Below, piece after piece: positions 59,716 to 64,000 of a DNA stretch of 64,000 nucleotides. Positions within the stretch are counted from its first letter, which is position 1. The number at the start of each line of letters is the position of its first letter. Source of the stretch: Paenibacillus graminis (GTDB lineage: Bacteria > Bacillota > Bacilli > Paenibacillales > Paenibacillaceae). The DNA lies in NCBI RefSeq assembly GCF_000758705.1, contig NZ_CP009287.1, positions 6,882,001 through 6,946,000 on the forward strand, written 5' to 3'. A model generated the notes under the pieces. It saw only the letters and a program-made list of their open reading frames with translations. It had not been told where the DNA came from and made no database searches. Made by a program: the position numbers and the translations under genes.

Positions 59716-60573
59716 ATGACTAGAGTACAAATGCATGATGCAAGCTGGATCGAGTTGGAGATTCAAGGAGAAGGGCCTTGCCTGCTGCTCCCGGTGAACC
59801 CCCGGCCCATGAATGGGCCACAGGCTGAAGAAATGATCAAGTGGGGGATTGATCCGGCGCTCGGACGCTCCCTGATTGACCGGCTTAGCGGCAGCCGCCG
59901 TGTCATTGCCTTCGATTATGAAGGCCATGTTCAAAGCTGCGCCAAGCCCGGTACCCTTACGCCGGATAACATATCCAGCGACTTTCTGGCCATCGCCGAT
60001 GCGGCGTCCGCGCCGCAATTCGCTTATTACGGCTATTCCTGGCTGGCCCTGTCCGGCATGCAGCTGGCCCTGCGCACAGACCGGCTGTCAGCCCTTGTCA
60101 TGGGCGGCTTCCCGCCTGTCGGCGGCCCGTATAAGGAAATGCTGAGGGTCACGATGGCTGCCTACCATCTCGCTGTATCGGTGCAAAAGAACCCGGGCCC
60201 CTCCCCCGCCGCATGGGACGGGAGCGTTGATGAATTCGACTGGTCACAGGTTGAAGTCACGATGAGCGAGGCTCAGACCAAACAGTTTGTCACCTTGTAC
60301 CAGGCTCTTCAAGCATTCGAGGACCGCACGGCCCAGACGCGGATCACCTGTCCCCGCCTCTGCTTCGCCGGAAGCGCCGATCTCATTGAGTATGGCGAAC
60401 GCTGGGGAGCTGTGCGGGTTGATATTGCCGGACCGCTCATCCGAGAGCGGTCCGCCCTCGAAGCGCTAGGCTGGGACGTGGCGGTGCTTGAGGGTCTGGA
60501 TCATACCCAGGCGATGCAGCCGGCCCATGTCCTGCCCCTTCTGAAGCCCTGGCTGGATGCGAATCTGCACTAA
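59716..60573 (+). CDS. Alpha/beta hydrolase
   Basis: A 285-residue protein with the alpha/beta-hydrolase layout: oxyanion region GEGPCLLLPVNPRPM, nucleophile elbow YGYSWLALSG (Ser at about residue 110 in a GYSWL variant of GxSxG, final Gly replaced by Leu-Ala), FAGSADLIEYGE holding the acid and GLDHTQAM the catalytic His. AGGAGGG lies 7 bases ahead of the ATG. Divergent from the double-MerR regulator. Substrate unknown. Confidence 0.85.
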   Translation: MTRVQMHDASWIELEIQGEGPCLLLPVNPRPMNGPQAEEMIKWGIDPALGRSLIDRLSGSRRVIAFDYEGHVQSCAKPGTLTPDNISSDFLAIADAASAPQFAYYGYSWLALSGMQLALRTDRLSALVMGGFPPVGGPYKEMLRVTMAAYHLAVSVQKNPGPSPAAWDGSVDEFDWSQVEVTMSEAQTKQFVTLYQALQAFEDRTAQTRITCPRLCFAGSADLIEYGERWGAVRVDIAGPLIRERSALEALGWDVAVLEGLDHTQAMQPAHVLPLLKPWLDANLH

Positions 60574-60628
60574 GCACCGGCAAGGCAGCCGGGCTTTCAC
60601 CTTTGCCGCTTGCACTCATTGTCTGAAT

Positions 60629-60661
60629 AGCTGTTCCCGGTTAACCGGGGCAGCTTATTTT
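60629..60661 (+). terminator. Terminator after the hydrolase gene
   Basis: AGCTGTTCCCGG-TTAA-CCGGGGCAGCT hairpin with a one-base mismatch followed by TATTTTAC. Confidence 0.7.
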
Positions 60662-60805
60662 ACTTCCTCTCCCTCCGGTCCCTCCTGCCGGGCCCTTCAA
60701 AGTGGTTGTATTCTTGGCAAGCTAATTATATAGTTAGAAGCAAGATGCAAGACTTTAGGCCCAAAAACCATGCAGAATTGACTAATAATAGCAGGAAGGT
60801 GGAAC

Positions 60806-62440
60806 TTGTTGGGTTTTGTGGTATGGATTGATCTGATTTTATTTTTCGTTCTGTTTGCACTTTTTGTCTATATTTTCGTTTCCGTTAACATCACGAATCT
60901 GCACAAAGTCTATTTAGCCTTCCACTTCACAATGATGATCTGGCCCTTCTGCCAATTTGCCATCAAAACTACCGATAATCCCACATATCAATTATTTTAT
61001 GTTAAGGCTGCATTTGTAGATTCGGCGCTTCTCAGTACGGGCTGGGTCTTTTTCACCATTCTGTTGACCGGACAAACCCGGTTTCTGCAGCGGAAAATCC
61101 TGCTGCTGCTGTCGGCTCCAGCTATTTTTTCAGCAGCCTGTATTATATTCAGCCCCTGCAGCTGGTTTGTGCAGCCGGTTAATGAGGGATATATTCAAAG
61201 AACCTATGGCCCTCTTTTCTGGATCTTCATAGCCGTAATCATCATTCAGGTGGTTACTTCGCTGTACGTCATCTCTACAGCCCTGGTCCGGGATCTGGTT
61301 CCCCGCGTGCGAAAGCAAGTGATGCTTGTGCTGAAAGGAATTCTTGCGGTATCTGTGTTTATCCTGCTGGATATTGCGCTGAACGTGGTCCTGGACCCGT
61401 ATCTGCCTGTGATTCCGGGGATGACCTCGCTGGGCATTTTACTGTCTGCTGTCTTTTTTGTGGTTTCCATTAACCGCGACAAAGTGTTTGATCTAGCGAC
61501 CATAGCCCACCAGGATGTGATGGATACGATCGGACATGGCATTGTCGTACTTGATGAATATGACAACGTGGTCGAGATTAACCGTTTCCTGGGTCCCCAT
61601 ATGCATCTGCACCGGGGTGAACAATTCAATATCAGGATTATTTTTCCGGAAAGCTCGCCTGCCATTGAAGCGTTTATATTGGAATACCACGAACGGCCGC
61701 TGGAGCGAATCGAAATTGAAATCCTCCATACGGTTATCCGGCGTTATCTTAAAATTCAGGCAACCCCCATTATGGTCAGCGGATTACGGGTGGGGCGGAT
61801 CGTCACGTTCCAGGATATTACGGAGCTGCAGAGGCTGATCCATGAAACCCATCAACAGAATAGGGTTCTTCAGGAACGCAACCATTCATTGATTGCCGTG
61901 CAAAAAGAGCTGTACGAGACGAACCGGCAGCTGCAGCAAATGGCCATCACCGACAGCTTGACCGGCTGCTACAACCGCCATTATCTGACGCAGCAGCTTG
62001 AAGACGAAGTGATCCTGAATAGGGAAAAACACATTCCCTTCGCGCTTATTTTGCTGGATATCGATTTCTTTAAGAATGTGAATGACACTTACGGCCATTT
62101 GGCCGGGGATGAAGTGATCTGCCAGACGGTGGAGGTGCTTAAGCAGGAATTACGCCAAACTGACGTTTTAGCGCGGTACGGGGGAGAAGAGTTCATCATC
62201 TATCTGCCGGATACCCGTGAAGCCGAGGCACTGCATGTAGCAGAACAAGTCAAGGCAAAGGTGGAAATGAATCAGATCACGATTGCCAATGCTGCCGGTC
62301 CTGTATCGGTTACAATTAGCATGGGGCTCCTGACCATCAATGATTTCTCGCTGAACAGCAATCTTTTTGAAGATGTGGACCAAGCTCTCTATCAGGCCAA
62401 AAATAAAGGGCGCAACCGGATTGTGCATATTGCACGCTGA
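60806..62440 (+). CDS. Membrane diguanylate cyclase with N-terminal 7TM and PAS-like domain
   Basis: A 544-residue protein. Residues about 1-220 form seven membrane segments of the histidine-kinase-N type 7TM region, about 230-340 a PAS-like sensor (DTIGHGIVVLDEYDNVVEIN), a short coiled coil, and a GGDEF domain (about 380-544) with intact GGEEF at 459-463 and the product-inhibition site RxxD at 450-453. It should make cyclic di-GMP from two GTP. TTG start with GGAAGGTGG 6 bases ahead. No EAL or HD-GYP partner in the window. Confidence 0.92.
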   Translation: MLGFVVWIDLILFFVLFALFVYIFVSVNITNLHKVYLAFHFTMMIWPFCQFAIKTTDNPTYQLFYVKAAFVDSALLSTGWVFFTILLTGQTRFLQRKILLLLSAPAIFSAACIIFSPCSWFVQPVNEGYIQRTYGPLFWIFIAVIIIQVVTSLYVISTALVRDLVPRVRKQVMLVLKGILAVSVFILLDIALNVVLDPYLPVIPGMTSLGILLSAVFFVVSINRDKVFDLATIAHQDVMDTIGHGIVVLDEYDNVVEINRFLGPHMHLHRGEQFNIRIIFPESSPAIEAFILEYHERPLERIEIEILHTVIRRYLKIQATPIMVSGLRVGRIVTFQDITELQRLIHETHQQNRVLQERNHSLIAVQKELYETNRQLQQMAITDSLTGCYNRHYLTQQLEDEVILNREKHIPFALILLDIDFFKNVNDTYGHLAGDEVICQTVEVLKQELRQTDVLARYGGEEFIIYLPDTREAEALHVAEQVKAKVEMNQITIANAAGPVSVTISMGLLTINDFSLNSNLFEDVDQALYQAKNKGRNRIVHIAR

Positions 62441-62517
62441 CACCGCGCCTGTATCGTTCAACGGCTTCCTTTGGGGTAATGGTAAGTACAACATAGCAAA
62501 CAGGGAGGAAGCTGTAT

Positions 62518-63408
62518 ATGACGCAGGCCACCATCATTGTTAACCCCTCATCCGGCAAGGAGGAAGCGCTGGACTATCTCAGGAGTGTGGAAGAGCTGCT
62601 GCAGAGTCAAGGCTATGAGGTTACGGTCAAGGAAACGCAACAAGAAGGCGATGCCACCGGTTACAGCATCGCTGCATGCAAGGCGGGGGCTGACATGATC
62701 GTGTCCATCGGCGGAGACGGCACGCTTCATGAAACGATCAACGGCCTCTCCGGCCAGGCCCATCAGTCGAAGCTGGGGATTATTCCGCTCGGCACGGTGA
62801 ATGATTTCGCCCGCGCGCTGCAGATCCCGCTGATTCCCGAAAAAGCCATCCGGACGCTGGCTTCCTCCCGGGTACAGCTGGTGGACGCAGGCAGGCTGAA
62901 CAACCGCCTGTTCATCAACGTGGTCGCCGCAGGTAAGCTGGCTGAATCGCTCACCTCCGTATCTTCGGATGACAAATCCAGATTCGGTGCGCTGGCATAC
63001 TTCAAAGAGGGCATCAAAGAGCTTGCAGGCAATGCATCCTATCCCCTCACGATACAGCATGACGGGTACACCTGGGTGGGGGAGACTCCGCTTTTCCTCG
63101 CCGCACTGACCAACTCGGTAGGCGGTTTCGAGAAACTGGCCCCCGAAGCCGCCGTCGACGACGGCTTGATTCATTGCTTCATCATTAAGAATCTTCATTT
63201 CTTCAACACGCTTACAGTCAGCCTTTCTGTGCTGCTGGGCAATCTGAAGAATCATAAGGATGTGGACTATTTCACCGCGAGAGAAGTCACAGTAACCTCC
63301 TCGGATACCGTGCGGACCAATGTGGACGGAGAAGAAGGGCCGGCGCTGCCGGTCAAGCTGAGTGTCCTCCCCCGCCATATTCGGGTGGTGGTGCCGAATT
63401 CATCATGA
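62518..63408 (+). CDS. Diacylglycerol/lipid kinase family protein (YegS/BmrU-like)
   Basis: A 296-residue protein with the DAGK catalytic fold: TIIVNPSSGKEEALDYL (3-20), the nucleotide-binding GGDGTLHE (about 62-69) and GIIPLGTVNDFARAL (about 85-99). Such proteins phosphorylate diacylglycerol or related lipids using ATP. AGGGAGGAAG precedes the ATG. It may be transcribed with the cyclase gene 77 bp upstream, but no functional link is known. Confidence 0.9.
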   Translation: MTQATIIVNPSSGKEEALDYLRSVEELLQSQGYEVTVKETQQEGDATGYSIAACKAGADMIVSIGGDGTLHETINGLSGQAHQSKLGIIPLGTVNDFARALQIPLIPEKAIRTLASSRVQLVDAGRLNNRLFINVVAAGKLAESLTSVSSDDKSRFGALAYFKEGIKELAGNASYPLTIQHDGYTWVGETPLFLAALTNSVGGFEKLAPEAAVDDGLIHCFIIKNLHFFNTLTVSLSVLLGNLKNHKDVDYFTAREVTVTSSDTVRTNVDGEEGPALPVKLSVLPRHIRVVVPNSS

Positions 63409-63460
63409 TATCAATCTGTATCCGCTTTCAGGACGATGCATAAAATTGGCTTGTCAGCTA

Positions 63461-63564
63461 TTGCTGTAAATGAATGCGGCTGGTATAGTATGGGTAAATT
63501 AATTCAAGGGCACTGTATCCCTGGCTACGCCGGAGACAACCCCGCTGCTTGCAGCGGGGTTGTC
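63461..63564 (+). promoter_or_regulatory. Promoter and structured leader of the AAC(3) gene
   Basis: -35 TTGCTG (63461-63466), 17-bp spacer, -10 TATAGT (63484-63489). The leader then forms three hairpins in a row: AGGG/CCCT, CTGGC/GCCGG, and the strong GACAACCCCGCTGC/GCAGCGGGGTTGTC with a poor T tail (63535-63564). It resembles an attenuator, but no known riboswitch class was recognised. The last hairpin could also be the terminator of the lipid kinase gene. Confidence 0.5.
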
Positions 63565-63593
63565 TTATTCTGATGAAAAGGTGGAGGTCCACA

Positions 63594-64000
63594 TTGACCA
63601 GAAGCAATGAAACCAGAATGATCTTTACGAAAGAGGATTTGATCAATCAGTTTACTACCTGCGGGCTAACCAAAGGACAGCACATCTTCGTGCATACCTC
63701 CTTAAGCAAGTTTGGTTTTATTATTGGAGGAGCCGAAACATTCATCCGTTCTCTGCTTGAGATTGTGGGTGAAGAAGGAACCTTGATGATGCCATCCCAG
63801 ACCTGGAAGAATCTCGATCCCTCTACTGGTGTCCACTGGGAAGAGCCCGCCGAATGGTGGCCAATGATCCGGCAGCATTGGCCAGCCTATGATAAAGAAA
63901 TTACTCCGGCAATAGGGATGGGCGTGGTGGCGGAAATGTTCCGCAAGTGGCCGGGGGCCGCAAGGTCAGACCATCCCGCACGCTCCGTTGCCGCCGTGGG
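63594..64000 (+). CDS. Aminoglycoside N(3)-acetyltransferase family protein, 3' end cut by window edge
   Basis: The first 136 codons of an AAC(3)/YokD-type enzyme: HIFVHTSLSKFGFIIGGAET near residues 29-48, EEGTLMMPSQTW and DHPARSVAAVG, all conserved in the family. Members acetylate position 3 of aminoglycosides with acetyl-CoA; chromosomal Bacillus homologues may have other substrates. The TTG at 63594 has AGGTGGAGG 6 bases ahead and is the only well-placed start. Confidence 0.88.
   Translation, partial: MTRSNETRMIFTKEDLINQFTTCGLTKGQHIFVHTSLSKFGFIIGGAETFIRSLLEIVGEEGTLMMPSQTWKNLDPSTGVHWEEPAEWWPMIRQHWPAYDKEITPAIGMGVVAEMFRKWPGAARSDHPARSVAAV

Noticed and set aside
63490..63564. Known riboswitch (c-di-GMP, fluoride, mini-ykkC) in the AAC(3) leader
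   Set aside because: None of the invariant motifs of these classes could be found; only generic hairpins are present.

Overview
The window looks like a chromosomal segment of a low-to-mid GC Firmicute of the Paenibacillus type. This rests on strong AGGAGG-type ribosome binding sites, frequent TTG/GTG starts, an SLH-domain protein, several 14-helix drug exporters, a guanine riboswitch ahead of xpt-pbuX, and long hybrid histidine kinases. No rRNA, tRNA, CRISPR array, prophage or intact insertion sequence was seen. The genus is inference; no 16S or marker alignment was possible.

Layout. 1-3.5 kb: a minus-strand cluster with a glutathionylspermidine-synthase-like ligase (cut by the window edge), a Ser/Gly-rich membrane protein, a small protein and an MFS exporter. 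3.6-7.8 kb: a SARP-type response regulator and a very large sensor kinase whose first phospho-acceptor His and receiver Asp are both replaced. 7.8-10.15 kb: pbuX and xpt under a guanine aptamer followed by a ykkC-type (probably PRPP) aptamer and one terminator. 10.3-14.9 kb: a three-receiver hybrid kinase and a REC-kinase. 15-28 kb: SLH protein, HxlR, MarR and SDR genes, MFS pumps, greA, an exported flavoprotein and an ATP-grasp/esterase pair, interrupted at 17.5-19 kb by two abutting tandem arrays of 51-bp units. 28-34 kb: DUF6509-like gene, rlmN, polysaccharide deacetylase, coiled-coil protein, TetR. 34-49 kb: PEP-utilising (rifampicin phosphotransferase-like) enzyme, GIY-YIG protein, NAD epimerase with its TetR, BI-1 protein, monooxygenase, EcsC protein, ion-transporter-like protein, FMN/FAD fumarate-reductase-like lipoprotein with MerR, and a short UvrC-like protein. 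49-64 kb: QorB-like reductase, TnpB relic, nudC, MarR/quinone-reductase pair, MFS, collapsed ABC transporter with TetR, YjdM, truncated GNAT, chrA, a double-MerR regulator, hydrolase, diguanylate cyclase, lipid kinase and the start of an AAC(3) acetyltransferase.

Many modules are regulator plus target, with readable operators: MarR sites at 25.5 and 52.75 kb, TetR sites at 38.5, 38.65, 39.33, 55.2 and 55.95 kb, HxlR-like sites at 16.2, 20.8 and 50.8 kb, and a textbook 19-bp-spacer MerR promoter at 47.1 kb. They mostly control efflux, quinone/redox and detoxification genes.

The intergenic space carries three recurrent repeat systems: 51-bp tandem arrays with a hairpin in each unit (four arrays at three sites), a roughly 100-bp dispersed element (three copies, two flanking the largest arrays in inverted orientation) and a roughly 200-bp dispersed element with inverted GGAAAAAGG motifs (three copies). 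Together with the tandem riboswitch and the degenerate hybrid kinase these are the most unusual signals in the window.
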